NCBI GenBank assembly: GCA_947499305.1
Contig: CANMNN010000006.1
Location: forward strand, 1 to 64,000
DNA: 64,000 bases
Reading direction: 5' to 3'
From: an uncultured Arenicella sp.
Lineage (GTDB): Bacteria > Pseudomonadota > Gammaproteobacteria > Arenicellales > Arenicellaceae
This document shows, one piece after another, positions 8,287 to 17,392 of the stretch. Position 1 is the stretch's first letter; each line of letters opens with the position of its first letter. Under the pieces are notes generated by a model that ran no database searches, was not told the origin of the DNA, and saw nothing but the letters and a program-made list of their open reading frames with translations. The position numbers and the translations under genes are program-made.

Positions 8287-9468
8287 TTACGGTTCCTTTT
8301 GTTTTAGAGTCTTTAATACACTCTCGGTATCAGCCCCCAGTGTAGGAGCTGCGTGCGAGTACTGTATTGGCGTTCTTGAGAAATTGATTGGGTTGGCGAC
8401 TATATCTACACGATTACGACTTTCGTGTTTTAGGGACTGTCGCATCCCTCGAGCGATGAGTTGAGGGTCGTTCAATACTTGCTCAATATTGTTGATTGGT
8501 CCGGCGGGAACGCCGTTGGCTTCAAATCGTTCCAGCCAATATTCGGAGCTCTTTTTTGCAATCGCACCTTCGATTAACCCTATAAGCTCCTCGCGATTTT
8601 CTAGCCGGTTGGCATTAGTGTTAAATCGAGAATTGCCTATGATTTCCTCCACTTCAAGCACATTCGCTAGGCTTGTAAATTGAGTATCATTGCCTACCGC
8701 AATCACAATGTGACCGTCGGCAGCCCTGAAATCTTGGTAGGGCACGATATTCGGATGGGCGTTACCCATTCGTTCGGGAACCGTTCCACCGACAAGGTAA
8801 TTGCTGGCTTGGTTGGCAAGGCTGGCGACGGTAACATCAAATAGGCTTAAGTCGATATGCTGCCCCAGGTTGGAACGTTCACGCTCCGCTAGTGCTGCCA
8901 GTATCGCGTTTGAAGCATACAGGCCAGTGATGATGTCGGTGAGCGCAACTCCGACTTTCTGTGGACGGCCCCCGGTTGTGTCGGGTTCACCGGTAATGCT
9001 CATTAACCCGCCCATCGCTTGAATTAGAAAGTCATAACCTAAGCGGTCTTTATAGGGGCCGGTTTGCCCGAAGCCAGTAATCGAGCAGTAGACTAGTTGC
9101 GGGTTTAAGGCGTGAATCGAGTCGAAGTCCAGGCCGTACTGTGCGAGACCTCCAACTTTAAAGTTTTCAATCAATACATCACATTCGGTAAGCAATGACC
9201 GTAGTTGCTCTTGTCCCAGTTCTGACTTTATATCGATACAAACCGACTTTTTGCCTCGATTTGTACACAGAAAATAAGCCGATTCGCTGGTCTCATTGCC
9301 TGAGTCGTCGCCTAGATAGGGCGGCCCCCATTGACGCGTATCATCGCCGCCATCGGGCTTTTCGATTTTGATTACTTCGGCGCCCATATCGGCCAATAAT
9401 TGGCTTGCCCAAGGGCCGGCTAGTACACGCGATAAGTCTAATACTTTGAGATGCGATAAGGTGCTCAT
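8287..9468 (-). CDS. CoA-transferase family III (CaiB/Frc type)
   Basis: A 393-residue family III CoA-transferase. Motifs include LSRVLAGPW and LLADMGAEVIKIEKP near the N terminus, SITGFGQTGPY (129-139), and Asp178 in KVGVALTDIITG, which corresponds to the Asp that forms the acyl-aspartyl anhydride in formyl-CoA transferase (Asp169). Unlike the racemase at 6029 it keeps this Asp. The sequence resembles succinyl-CoA:glutarate/hydroxymethylglutarate transferases, which would feed glutaryl-CoA to the GcdH encoded at 25462; that link is an inference, as the genes are 16 kb apart. It is divergent from a thioesterase gene. Confidence 0.85.
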   Translation of the reverse strand: MSTLSHLKVLDLSRVLAGPWASQLLADMGAEVIKIEKPDGGDDTRQWGPPYLGDDSGNETSESAYFLCTNRGKKSVCIDIKSELGQEQLRSLLTECDVLIENFKVGGLAQYGLDFDSIHALNPQLVYCSITGFGQTGPYKDRLGYDFLIQAMGGLMSITGEPDTTGGRPQKVGVALTDIITGLYASNAILAALAERERSNLGQHIDLSLFDVTVASLANQASNYLVGGTVPERMGNAHPNIVPYQDFRAADGHIVIAVGNDTQFTSLANVLEVEEIIGNSRFNTNANRLENREELIGLIEGAIAKKSSEYWLERFEANGVPAGPINNIEQVLNDPQLIARGMRQSLKHESRNRVDIVANPINFSRTPIQYSHAAPTLGADTESVLKTLKQKEP

Positions 9469-9578
9469 AATGTGATCTGGCAGATGCGAGTATCCCTAGT
9501 TTACTTGAATCGCCTTGACGCTACTGTTTTCATTTTCAGCTACGATCTACGCAAGTATATTAGAACAGAATTAATACA

Positions 9579-10034
9579 ATGACCGATAAGCCATACGCGC
9601 TAAGTGATTACCCAATAGTACATACCCAAACGGTGGTATGGGGGGACATGGATTCAATGAATCATGTTAACAATACTAAGTACTTCTATTATTGTGAGAC
9701 CGCGCGAATAGAGTTTATTCGTCTATTATTTCCAAACTTTGGTGCCGAGCCATCCAGCGAGATGACCTCTGGGCTCGCGCTTGCTGAGACCAGTTGTCGG
9801 TTTAAAGTATCGTTAAGCTATCCAGATACTGTGCTCATCGGAACCGGTGTCAGCCAAATTGAGACAAATCAGTTTTGGGTTGAGCATGCAATTTTCAGCG
9901 AAAAAATGAATCTGATAGCCGCCCAAGCTAAAGCAAGAATGGTGCACTTTGATTTTAAAAAAGGCCAACGTTTAGCCTTCGATAATGATCTAATGGCGAT
10001 TCTAGAGAAGCATCAATTGAGTCAGAAAATTTAA
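9579..10034 (+). CDS. Hotdog-fold acyl-CoA thioesterase (4HBT/YbgC type)
   Basis: A 151-residue single hotdog protein. The motif WGDMDSMNHVNN (21-32) followed by KYFYYCETARIEF is the signature of the 4-hydroxybenzoyl-CoA thioesterase/FcoT group, with the catalytic acid in the GDMD element. It should hydrolyse an acyl-CoA in the cytoplasm. The M28 peptidase gene starts 15 bp downstream on the same strand, so the two are probably co-transcribed, though no functional link is evident. No strong ribosome binding site is seen before the ATG. Confidence 0.85.
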   Translation: MTDKPYALSDYPIVHTQTVVWGDMDSMNHVNNTKYFYYCETARIEFIRLLFPNFGAEPSSEMTSGLALAETSCRFKVSLSYPDTVLIGTGVSQIETNQFWVEHAIFSEKMNLIAAQAKARMVHFDFKKGQRLAFDNDLMAILEKHQLSQKI

Positions 10035-10049
10035 ACCCCTCGATCCGTT

Positions 10050-11483
10050 ATGAAAACCTTATCAAAACAAAACTTAGTTCTACAAACCCTAGTACTGGGC
10101 CTTTTATTAAGTGCCTTTACATTGTCGGCAAACGCTCAAACCACGGAAAAAGACCGCGCGACTGCACGGCAACTTATCGATAAAGCGCTAAAGAGCGATA
10201 GAGCCTACGAGATTGTTGAATCGCTAACCACCGAAGTTGGCGCCCGAATGGGTGGTTCAGAGGCAGAAGCTCGAGCGCGAGATTGGGGTAAAGGCTTAGG
10301 GGAAGAGCTCGGTTTTGATCGAGTTGTGGTAGAGCCCTTCACCATGCCGTATTGGGACCGTGGTGATCTAACTATTTCGTTAACCAAGCCATATGATCTG
10401 CCTCTTTATGGCACAGCACTAGGCGGCAGTGCCGCGTCAAAAGGAACGGTAAATTCTGAGATCGTTTACTTTCGCTCAATTGAGGACCTGAAAAAGGTCG
10501 AAGCTGGCGTGCTCACAGACAAAGTTGCTTTTGTCGATGGCGAAGTCTTGGTTAAAAGTCAGACCGGAGCTGGTTATGGTCAAGCAAATCAACGCCGACG
10601 CATCGGTTGGCAGCATGCTGAGCGCGGTGGTGCGAAAGCGCTATTGGTTCGCTCAGTAGGTTCTGACTTACACCGCTTTCCACACACTGGAATGATGAGC
10701 GCAAAAGAAGGTAATTGGGCGTCGATTCCCGTCATTGCCTTATCAAACCCTGACGCAGATCAACTTCGTCGCCTGCATAATCTGGGTAAATCCTTAGTCG
10801 TCAATCTTAAGTCAGGTGCTAAATGGAAAGGCGAGGTTACCAGCGGAAATGTTATTTTGGATCTAGTGGGCAGCGAACGACCTGACGAAATTGTGCTTAT
10901 TGGTGGTCACCTAGACAGTTGGGACTTAGGAACCGGTGCGGTAGATGATGGTGCCGGTGTTGCTATTACTACAGCTGCTGCGGCGCTAATCGCACAATTG
11001 CCAGAGCGACCAAAACGCACTATAAGAGTGGTTATGTTTGGTGCTGAAGAAGTTGGCCTATTAGGTGCGAAAGCCTACGCCGAAAAGCATGAGTCTGATC
11101 TCGAGAACTATGTTGTAGCGACCGAATCAGACTTTGGCGCACGTTCTATTTGGCAACTCAATTCTAACGTGAGTGCAGAAGCTACAAAATTAATTGACGA
11201 AATCGGCCAAGTCTTGGCTCCGCTTGGGATCGTTCGTGGTGGTAGCGATGTGAAAGGCGGTGGACCCGATATAATTCCGCTAGATGCGAAAGGAGTGCCA
11301 ACCATTAGACTAAGTCAGAATGGTATGGATTACTTTGATCTGCACCACACGCCCGATGATACATTAGACAAGATTAGTCCTGATGAACTGGCGCAAAACG
11401 TAGCGGCATACGCGGCTACGATTTATATGATCGCAAACTCCGATGTTGATTTTCGTAAGAAACCAGCGCCGAGTGAAAAATAG
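10050..11483 (+). CDS. Exported M28 family zinc peptidase (carboxypeptidase Q-like)
   Basis: A 477-residue protein with a cleavable signal peptide (likely cut after ANA at 29). The M28 domain carries two co-catalytic zinc sites: His287 in GGHLDSWD, bridging Asp299 in DDGAG, catalytic Glu333 and ligand Glu334 in GAEEVG, Asp361 in ESDFGA, and His433 in LHHTPDDT. A PA-like insert precedes the catalytic half. The order and spacing fit plasma glutamate carboxypeptidase/carboxypeptidase Q relatives, which release amino acids from di- and oligopeptides. It should act in the periplasm or outside. A terminator hairpin follows 15 nt after the stop. Confidence 0.9.
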   Translation: MKTLSKQNLVLQTLVLGLLLSAFTLSANAQTTEKDRATARQLIDKALKSDRAYEIVESLTTEVGARMGGSEAEARARDWGKGLGEELGFDRVVVEPFTMPYWDRGDLTISLTKPYDLPLYGTALGGSAASKGTVNSEIVYFRSIEDLKKVEAGVLTDKVAFVDGEVLVKSQTGAGYGQANQRRRIGWQHAERGGAKALLVRSVGSDLHRFPHTGMMSAKEGNWASIPVIALSNPDADQLRRLHNLGKSLVVNLKSGAKWKGEVTSGNVILDLVGSERPDEIVLIGGHLDSWDLGTGAVDDGAGVAITTAAAALIAQLPERPKRTIRVVMFGAEEVGLLGAKAYAEKHESDLENYVVATESDFGARSIWQLNSNVSAEATKLIDEIGQVLAPLGIVRGGSDVKGGGPDIIPLDAKGVPTIRLSQNGMDYFDLHHTPDDTLDKISPDELAQNVAAYAATIYMIANSDVDFRKKPAPSEK

Positions 11484-11498
11484 TTTTGGGATAATTGA

Positions 11499-11534
11499 AG
11501 AGATGGTCTAGGTTCGTATAGACCATCTCTGTTT
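11499..11534 (+). terminator. Intrinsic terminator after the M28 peptidase
   Basis: A perfect 12-bp stem (agagatggtcta at 11499-11510, tagaccatctct at 11519-11530) with an 8-nt loop is followed by gtttt. It lies between two converging genes. Confidence 0.8.
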
Positions 11535-11561
11535 TCTATCAAGCGAGACACTTAAAATAAG

Positions 11562-12362
11562 TTATCTATCGCCAAAAAGGTCGCCTAAGCCGCCAAGTAC
11601 CGACCCTTCGCCTTTACCTCCAAAACTGCCACTCGCTTGAATTACTCTATTTGCCAACCTTGAAAATGGCAAACTTTGTAGGTACACGGTTCCGGGGCCT
11701 CTTAGAGTCGCGACGAACAAGCCTTCTCCACCGAACACCATTGATTTTAGATTGCCTGCTCTTTCTATGTCGTAGTCGACGCCACTTGTGAACGCCGCGA
11801 TACAACCGGTATCAACGCGCAGAACTTCTCCGGCTTTGAGTTCGCGTTTAATCACGGTGCCGCCGATGTGTACAAAGGCTTTACCGTCTCCGCGTAAGCG
11901 TTGCAGAATAAAGCCTTCACCGCCGAAAAAACCAGCCCCCAGCTTTTTCTGAAAAGCGATATCGAGGGATGTGCCGTATGCCGCGCATAGAAAAGCGTCC
12001 TTTTGGCAGATCAATTCACCGCCTATTTCAGACATGTCGACTGGAATGATTTTGCCTGGGTAGGGCGCTGCAAATGCCACGCGCTTTTTCCCCTCACCAT
12101 TGTTAGTGAAGTGGGTCATAAAGATCGATTCACCGGTGAGAACGCGTTTGCCAACGTTGAGCAGGGCGTCCATCACGCCGCCGCTGGGTTTTGATCCGTC
12201 GCCCATTTTGGTTTCGAAGTTTATGCCGTCATCCATGTAATTCATGGCGCCAGCTTCGGCGATAACGGTTTCGGCGGGGTCGAGTTCAACTTCGACAATC
12301 TGCATGTCATCACCGAAAATTTCATAGTCAACTTCGTGGCATTTCATATTTGGTTTTTGCAT
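11562..12362 (-). CDS. AIM24 / TIGR00266 family protein
   Basis: A 266-residue protein of the TIGR00266/AIM24 family, which has a beta-rich TRAP-like fold. Typical segments are [25 protein letters not shown] near the N terminus, [11 protein letters not shown], the [22 protein letters not shown] core and VVFGGEGLF-like loop with [11 protein letters not shown]. The C terminus is glycine-rich. Molecular function is not established; the mitochondrial relative supports membrane and cristae organisation. No signal peptide is present. The gene is downstream of a FabH-like gene on the same strand, but a terminator separates them. Confidence 0.85.
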   Translation of the reverse strand: MQKPNMKCHEVDYEIFGDDMQIVEVELDPAETVIAEAGAMNYMDDGINFETKMGDGSKPSGGVMDALLNVGKRVLTGESIFMTHFTNNGEGKKRVAFAAPYPGKIIPVDMSEIGGELICQKDAFLCAAYGTSLDIAFQKKLGAGFFGGEGFILQRLRGDGKAFVHIGGTVIKRELKAGEVLRVDTGCIAAFTSGVDYDIERAGNLKSMVFGGEGLFVATLRGPGTVYLQSLPFSRLANRVIQASGSFGGKGEGSVLGGLGDLFGDR

Positions 12363-12440
12363 AGTCTGGCTCCTTGAGACTGATAATTCGAACTTAGATT
12401 AGATTTCGCTGAGTGTTTGTTTAACACCTGCAGCGATAAT

Positions 12441-12473
12441 AAAAAAAGGCCATAGAATTGCATTCTATGGCCT
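12441..12473 (-). terminator. Intrinsic terminator of the FabH-like gene
   Basis: On the minus strand a perfect 12-bp stem (arms at 12462-12473 and 12447-12458, 3-nt loop) is followed by seven T (12441-12447 read in reverse). It is placed about 30 nt after the stop codon of the gene ending at 12505. Confidence 0.92.
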
Positions 12474-12504
12474 AAATATGTGGTCTAAATTTTAATTTTC
12501 AAGC

Positions 12505-13629
12505 TTATCGTTTTTTGATCACCAAGCTACCGATTGAATAACCTGCACCAAAAGAACAGATCACGCCAACGCTCCCTGCGGCTAAATCTTTATTGTACTT
12601 AGTGAAGGCGATAATCGAACCGGCTGAGGCTGTGTTTGCGTATTCGTCTAATACAATTGGGGCTTCTTCGAGCGTGGCGTCACGGCCGAGTAGGCGTTTG
12701 CTGATCAACAAATTCATATTAATATTGGCTTGATGTAACCACCATCTTGTAAGGTCTTCTGGCGTGTAGCCGACTTCGTTTAGATGGTCTTCGATATGCT
12801 TAGCGGCCATAGGGCATACTTCTTTAAATACCCCGCGGCCATTTTGATGAAACAAGTTGTCTGGGTTGAAAACTTCGTCATCAATCGCGTGAGATACGTA
12901 GCCAAAGTTAGAGCGAATATTGTTTGAAAATTTAGTCACCGCTTTAGTGCCTAAAATATCGTAGCTGTGTTCAGAAGTGCATGTTTCTGCGCCTTCTATG
13001 ATCACCGCGGTTGAAACATCGCCAAAAATAAAATGGCTGTCGCGGTCTTTATAGTTAACTTGTGGTGATGTTAGCTCGGGGTTGATTACCAACACGCATT
13101 TAGCGGTTCCAGCTTTAACCATTTCATAGGCGCGTTGCAATGCAAAGGTTGCGGCTGAGCAGGCGACCAACATATCGAAGCCAAAGCCTTCAATTTCTAG
13201 CGCTTCTTGAACCTCGATCGAGATTGCCGGATATGCGCGTTCCGTATAGGCACAGCTGACAATTACCGAATCAATATCTGCGGCGTTTTTATTCGCATCC
13301 GTGAGTGCAATCTTAGCTGCGTTTACAGCAAATTCGGCTTGGTGTGATAGTTCGTTATCGGCACGTTTGGGGATTCTAGGCCGCATGCGATCAATGTCGA
13401 GAGCGCCATCCTTAATGTAGATATAGCGTTGCTTGATACCCGATGCTTTGTGAATAAAAGGCGCAGATGACATTGGCATTTCAGCTACACTTCCGTCTGC
13501 AATCGCCACAGCATTGTCAGCATTGAATTTGGCTGAGTAGGCGTTGTAGGAATCAACGAGTTCCTCATTAGTAATAGTATGAGGTGGGTTCCAGACGCCG
13601 GCGCCGCTAAGGACAACTGATTGGTTCAT
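12505..13629 (-). CDS. Beta-ketoacyl-ACP synthase III-like condensing enzyme (long form)
   Basis: A 374-residue thiolase-fold enzyme with the FabH triad: Cys157 in LVACSAATF, His299 in WWLHQANIN and Asn332 in EYANTASAG. It is about 50 residues longer than ordinary FabH; the extra residues are mainly an N-terminal insertion (about 30-95) around the segment that contacts the active-site entrance. Relatives of this long class in pseudomonads take medium-chain acyl-CoA from beta-oxidation into fatty acid synthesis; applying that here is an inference. It has its own terminator and stands divergent from the Rieske protein gene. Confidence 0.87.
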   Translation of the reverse strand: MNQSVVLSGAGVWNPPHTITNEELVDSYNAYSAKFNADNAVAIADGSVAEMPMSSAPFIHKASGIKQRYIYIKDGALDIDRMRPRIPKRADNELSHQAEFAVNAAKIALTDANKNAADIDSVIVSCAYTERAYPAISIEVQEALEIEGFGFDMLVACSAATFALQRAYEMVKAGTAKCVLVINPELTSPQVNYKDRDSHFIFGDVSTAVIIEGAETCTSEHSYDILGTKAVTKFSNNIRSNFGYVSHAIDDEVFNPDNLFHQNGRGVFKEVCPMAAKHIEDHLNEVGYTPEDLTRWWLHQANINMNLLISKRLLGRDATLEEAPIVLDEYANTASAGSIIAFTKYNKDLAAGSVGVICSFGAGYSIGSLVIKKR

Positions 13630-13744
13630 AAGACACTTTTTTGTGATTTTTATATAAAGTCTCGATGGTAAAGCACTAAAGCCTTAGATTCAAAGGCTGA
13701 GATCGCTAATTTAGCTCAAGCGAGACTGTAATCGAAGGCAAATA

Positions 13745-14716
13745 GTGATACTTTTCATCGAGTTAAATACACAAAGTGCCAAAACCGTGTTTCAAAATAG
13801 AGCGAAAAAAATCAATTATCAGCGTTTACAGAACCTCTGTCTTATTGGTGAATATCAGCGTCGGATACCGGTCAGTCTCACGAGAATGATCGAAAATGCA
13901 TACGATTGGGAGCACTTGCCCTTTGTCCATAGTTCGAGTTTTAAGTCTATAGACTTGTTCGATGAAGGAGCTTGGGGGTGGCAGGCAAAAGCCATTTTGC
14001 CGGATTCTAGTTCTCAATACTTAGAGCTGTTGGTAGATCGGGACAATAATTATTGGGTCACCACAGTATTGTCTGGCGATGCTCGAGGGTTTGAAATTCA
14101 TACGCAAGCGATAGCGCGTCAGGACCGTGAAATCGACGTGTTGGTGAAATTCTATTTGCCCGAGGCGTTTTCGAAAGTCTTAATGCTTTTAAGGACTTCA
14201 CAGCGCTTACTGCCTTTGTCACTTTATCGGCGTATTGCTAGCAAGATAGGAATTCACAGAGTTGCTAAAAATGAAAGCCCGAAGACCTCTATTTTAAAAA
14301 CCTTGCAGCGTCAGTATTCAGTCTTGTACGACGAAGACGAGACCTTGATGAGTAGCCGGCAAGCTGCCATTGATCATCGAAAAGAGTCGAAACTTAATGG
14401 CACACCAGAATCGCTAATTCTTGGAACCCCAGAACAGGTAACTCAGCAACTACCTAAAGTAGTGCAGTTCGGTAAGCAGCGTTTTGTCATAAATCGGTGG
14501 CGTGGTGAGTGGCGGGTTTACGCGGCCGAGTGCCCACACTTGCTTGGGCCACTTGAAAGTGCTCAGATCGATCAAAATGGCCAGATCACCTGCCCATGGC
14601 ATGGATACAAATTCGATATATCGAATGGGCGAGGTTGTACTAACAATGAGTTATCGCTCGCGACACCACCAGTTCTAACGCTAGTTGATGGGTATTTAAC
14701 GCTATCGTCAAACTAG
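13745..14716 (+). CDS. Rieske [2Fe-2S] protein with inverted domain order
   Basis: A 323-residue protein starting at GTG; the next ATG (residue 48) would cut into the first motif. The C-terminal Rieske domain (about 225-320) has Cys263-x-His265 and Cys283-x2-His286 (ECPHLLGPL, CPWHGYKFD). The N-terminal part holds ENAYDWEHLPFVH, where Asp54, His57 and His62 reproduce the D-x2-H-x4-H mononuclear iron site of Rieske oxygenases. In ordinary oxygenase alpha subunits the Rieske domain comes first and the iron site second, so this protein appears permuted. It may be an oxygenase whose reductase is elsewhere. There is no signal peptide. It is divergent from the FabH-like gene. Confidence 0.8.
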   Translation: MILFIELNTQSAKTVFQNRAKKINYQRLQNLCLIGEYQRRIPVSLTRMIENAYDWEHLPFVHSSSFKSIDLFDEGAWGWQAKAILPDSSSQYLELLVDRDNNYWVTTVLSGDARGFEIHTQAIARQDREIDVLVKFYLPEAFSKVLMLLRTSQRLLPLSLYRRIASKIGIHRVAKNESPKTSILKTLQRQYSVLYDEDETLMSSRQAAIDHRKESKLNGTPESLILGTPEQVTQQLPKVVQFGKQRFVINRWRGEWRVYAAECPHLLGPLESAQIDQNGQITCPWHGYKFDISNGRGCTNNELSLATPPVLTLVDGYLTLSSN

Positions 14717-14717
14717 T

Positions 14718-15617
14718 TTATTTTGCTGACTTGTGCTTTTTGAGAATTTTGTCTAGCCCTTGTTTCGACATTTCTAATGCCTCCATCGCCGTTAACCCGT
14801 TTGGGTATTCTTCTTGTTCAACGACTAACCATAGAGTGCCGCCGACCGTGCGATTTGCATCATAAAGGCTTCCCCAATCAAGGCTGTCTTGGCCAATGAT
14901 AGGCAGCTTGTCTTTAACCTCAGGGTTCAGCGTAGCCTTGTAGTGAGTGCTAATTGTTCTGCCAGGATAACGTCTTACAAAGCTGACTGGGTCTTTGCCG
15001 GCGTAGTTTACCCACCCGACATCAATTTGCATTACAAACGAGGGCGGTGTCGACTGCGCAAGTTGATCCCAAAATGTTTGTTTACCGTTTGAAGTTTCTG
15101 AAAATTCGAATTCGTGATTATGGTATCCAAAGCTCAAGCCTTGAGCGCTTACTTTTGAATGTAAATCGTTAAGTTCTGCGATTGCATCGTCAACCTCATC
15201 AGCTTTGCCCATGCGAGCATCATAGCCAATCATAAGCATTGGTACGCCTGCCCGTTTATAGAACGAAACTGTCTGTTCAAAGTTTTCATCAGAGAGTGAC
15301 TCATAATTGACGTGTGCACCACTAATCGTCATTCCTTTTGAAGCGACAAATTGGGCTAAACCGCTTGGGTCATCAGTGAATTCTCCTACGTCGCCCGCGA
15401 GCTCAATTCCTTCGAAACCCATGTCAGCGAGTTTACTAATACTCGACTTAAAATCGGCCGCTACGTCTTCACGTACCGACCATAGCTGTACGCTCAATCT
15501 GGGTTGGGTGATCGTTGGAGCAGTTTTTTTCTCGAGAGAGTGCGCCGGTTCGTATGCCGCAAGTTGGGTTAAAACGAGCGTCGCTAGAAGTGCTTTGATT
15601 GTTATTTTGATAAGCAT
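14718..15617 (-). CDS. Exported sugar isomerase/epimerase-like TIM-barrel protein
   Basis: A 299-residue AP-endonuclease-2/xylose-isomerase-like barrel with a signal peptide (hydrophobic core about 7-22, likely cut after AHS). The core LSVQLWSVRED, the GYHNHEFEF strand, the FVMQIDVGWV strand and VVEQEE near the end supply the His, Asp and Glu residues that bind a divalent metal in this fold. Most members are cytoplasmic; an exported form beside a GMC sugar dehydrogenase suggests it works on the oxidised glycoside in the periplasm, for example as a 3-keto-glycoside lyase or epimerase. This is an inference. It is the last gene of the six-gene run and begins 19 bp after the GMC gene. Confidence 0.85.
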   Translation of the reverse strand: MLIKITIKALLATLVLTQLAAYEPAHSLEKKTAPTITQPRLSVQLWSVREDVAADFKSSISKLADMGFEGIELAGDVGEFTDDPSGLAQFVASKGMTISGAHVNYESLSDENFEQTVSFYKRAGVPMLMIGYDARMGKADEVDDAIAELNDLHSKVSAQGLSFGYHNHEFEFSETSNGKQTFWDQLAQSTPPSFVMQIDVGWVNYAGKDPVSFVRRYPGRTISTHYKATLNPEVKDKLPIIGQDSLDWGSLYDANRTVGGTLWLVVEQEEYPNGLTAMEALEMSKQGLDKILKKHKSAK

Positions 15618-15636
15618 TTTATTGTCCTGTTAGATT

Positions 15637-17361
15637 TTAGAGCCGGCCAGCTTTTACTTCTTTAGCGGCATAGTCCACCGCGCGGGCTGTCAGTGCCATA
15701 AACGTTAGAGAAGGGTTTTGTACAGCTGTTGAGCAAAAACTCGCCCCATCTGTAACGAACAAGTTTGAGATATCATGGGCTTGGTTAAAGCCGTTTAATA
15801 CCGACTCTTTAGGGTCGCGTCCCATTCGAGCGGTTCCAACTTCGTGTATTGCTAAGCCCGGCGCATCGTCCTTAACATTGCTCCATATTTCAGTCGCGCC
15901 GAGAGAAGACAGCATTTTCTCTCCAAGCTTTGCCGCACTGCGCATCATTGCTCTTTCATTGTCGGACCATTTGATATCAAAATTAACGAGCGGTATCCCC
16001 CATTTGTCTTTCCTGGTTGAGTGTAGACTCATTCGGTTTTCGAATTGGGGCAACATTTCGCCTTGAGCGCTGAGCCTGATTTTCCATTTTCCAGGCTGCT
16101 TTAAGCGATTCTTAAAGTCCAGGCCGATACCATCTTCGCTTGCTCTCGACCCCCAGTTTTCACGATAGGCGCCACCAGCAAATGCGTAACCACGAATAAA
16201 TTTCGAATGATAACGATCTGGTTCATAGTGAAAGTTTGGAATATAGATGCCAGTCGGTCTTCTTCCTTTAAAATATTCGCCTTCAAAACCTTCTATTGTT
16301 CCACCAATATCAGCATTGTAATTGTGGTCCATCAAGTAGTGCCCTAATACTCCTGAGCTATTGGCTAAACCGTTAGGAAACTCTTTTGTAGAGCTGTTTA
16401 ACAAAATTTGAGTGGACCCGACTGTTGACGCGCATAAGAAGACAATCTTTGCGAAGTACTCTCGCTCGCTCAGGTCATCATTATCAATAACACGGACCCC
16501 TTTAACGCGCTTGGTTTTATCGTCATAAATTAAGCTATGCACTACGCTATTTGGGGCGATGTGAAGCATGTTGGTTTTCGCAGCGGCGGGAAGGGTACTA
16601 CTTTGAGTTGAAAAGTAAGCCCCAAATGAACAGCCCTTTTGACACTCGTTGCGAGCTTGACATTGTACTCGGCCTAAAGACACTTGCAGTTCGGTTGGTT
16701 GCGTCAAATGTGCTGCGCGGCCAATGATTAGTTTTTGATCAGGAAAGTCCTTCTCTAAAGTCGCTTTAAGAGCTAGCTCTGGGCCCATTAGTTCAAAAGG
16801 CGGCTGAAATTTACTGTCTGGAAGTTGGGGTAGGTTTTCTGGAGTGCCACTAATGCCGGCAAACTCCTCCACATGGGAATAAAAACCTTCGAGGTCGCTA
16901 TAGCGAATAGGCCAATCATTGCCGTAGCCATCTAAGCTATTTGCTTTGAAGTCGGAATCACACAGGCGATATGATTGCCTATGCCAGAGCAGAGATTTAC
17001 CGCCTAATTGGTTCGCTCTAATCCAACTAAACTTTGTATCCTTTTCGGTACTATAAGGCAGGTCCTTGTCGTTGCCAAAGAAGTGTTTGGTTGCATCATT
17101 AAAGGCGTAACATTGTTGCTGAATTTTATACTGGTCGTCAACAAGCTTCTTTTCAACTCGTTGTCGAAATGGCTGCTTCCAAGGGCGAACATTTTCCCCA
17201 ATATAATCAACACGGTGCTTAACAGCTCTGCCACGTTCGACCATCAAGGTTTTAAAGCCTCGCTCGCAGAATTCTTTCGCGGCCCAGCCGCCAGTGATAC
17301 CACTGCCGACAATCAATACGTCAAACTCTTCTTTGCTTTCGTTAATGTAGCTACTTGGCAT
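15637..17361 (-). CDS. GMC sugar dehydrogenase, FAD catalytic subunit
   Basis: The start is the ATG at 17361 because a strong aaggagg lies 9 nt upstream; an upstream in-frame ATG at 17433 would overlap the preceding gene. The 574-residue product has the FAD site VGSGITGG (18-25), the C-terminal His506 in HEVGTARMG and Asn549 in QNPSLTF. Cys234, Cys240 and Cys244 form C-x5-C-x3-C, the spacing of the [3Fe-4S] ligands in the alpha subunit of Burkholderia FAD-glucose dehydrogenase. It has no signal of its own and should travel with the small subunit encoded just upstream. Likely reaction: dye-linked oxidation of a sugar or glycoside, perhaps at C3. Confidence 0.9.
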   Translation of the reverse strand: MPSSYINESKEEFDVLIVGSGITGGWAAKEFCERGFKTLMVERGRAVKHRVDYIGENVRPWKQPFRQRVEKKLVDDQYKIQQQCYAFNDATKHFFGNDKDLPYSTEKDTKFSWIRANQLGGKSLLWHRQSYRLCDSDFKANSLDGYGNDWPIRYSDLEGFYSHVEEFAGISGTPENLPQLPDSKFQPPFELMGPELALKATLEKDFPDQKLIIGRAAHLTQPTELQVSLGRVQCQARNECQKGCSFGAYFSTQSSTLPAAAKTNMLHIAPNSVVHSLIYDDKTKRVKGVRVIDNDDLSEREYFAKIVFLCASTVGSTQILLNSSTKEFPNGLANSSGVLGHYLMDHNYNADIGGTIEGFEGEYFKGRRPTGIYIPNFHYEPDRYHSKFIRGYAFAGGAYRENWGSRASEDGIGLDFKNRLKQPGKWKIRLSAQGEMLPQFENRMSLHSTRKDKWGIPLVNFDIKWSDNERAMMRSAAKLGEKMLSSLGATEIWSNVKDDAPGLAIHEVGTARMGRDPKESVLNGFNQAHDISNLFVTDGASFCSTAVQNPSLTFMALTARAVDYAAKEVKAGRL

Positions 17362-17370
17362 GGTGCCTAG

Positions 17371-17377
17371 CCTCCTT
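17371..17377 (-). promoter_or_regulatory. Shine-Dalgarno deciding the GMC subunit start
   Basis: The minus-strand sequence aaggagg lies 9 nt before the ATG at 17361 and 12 nt or more inside the frame that would extend to 17433, so translation is expected to start at 17361. Confidence 0.85.
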
Positions 17378-17392
17378 TTTATTGTTCTGTAT

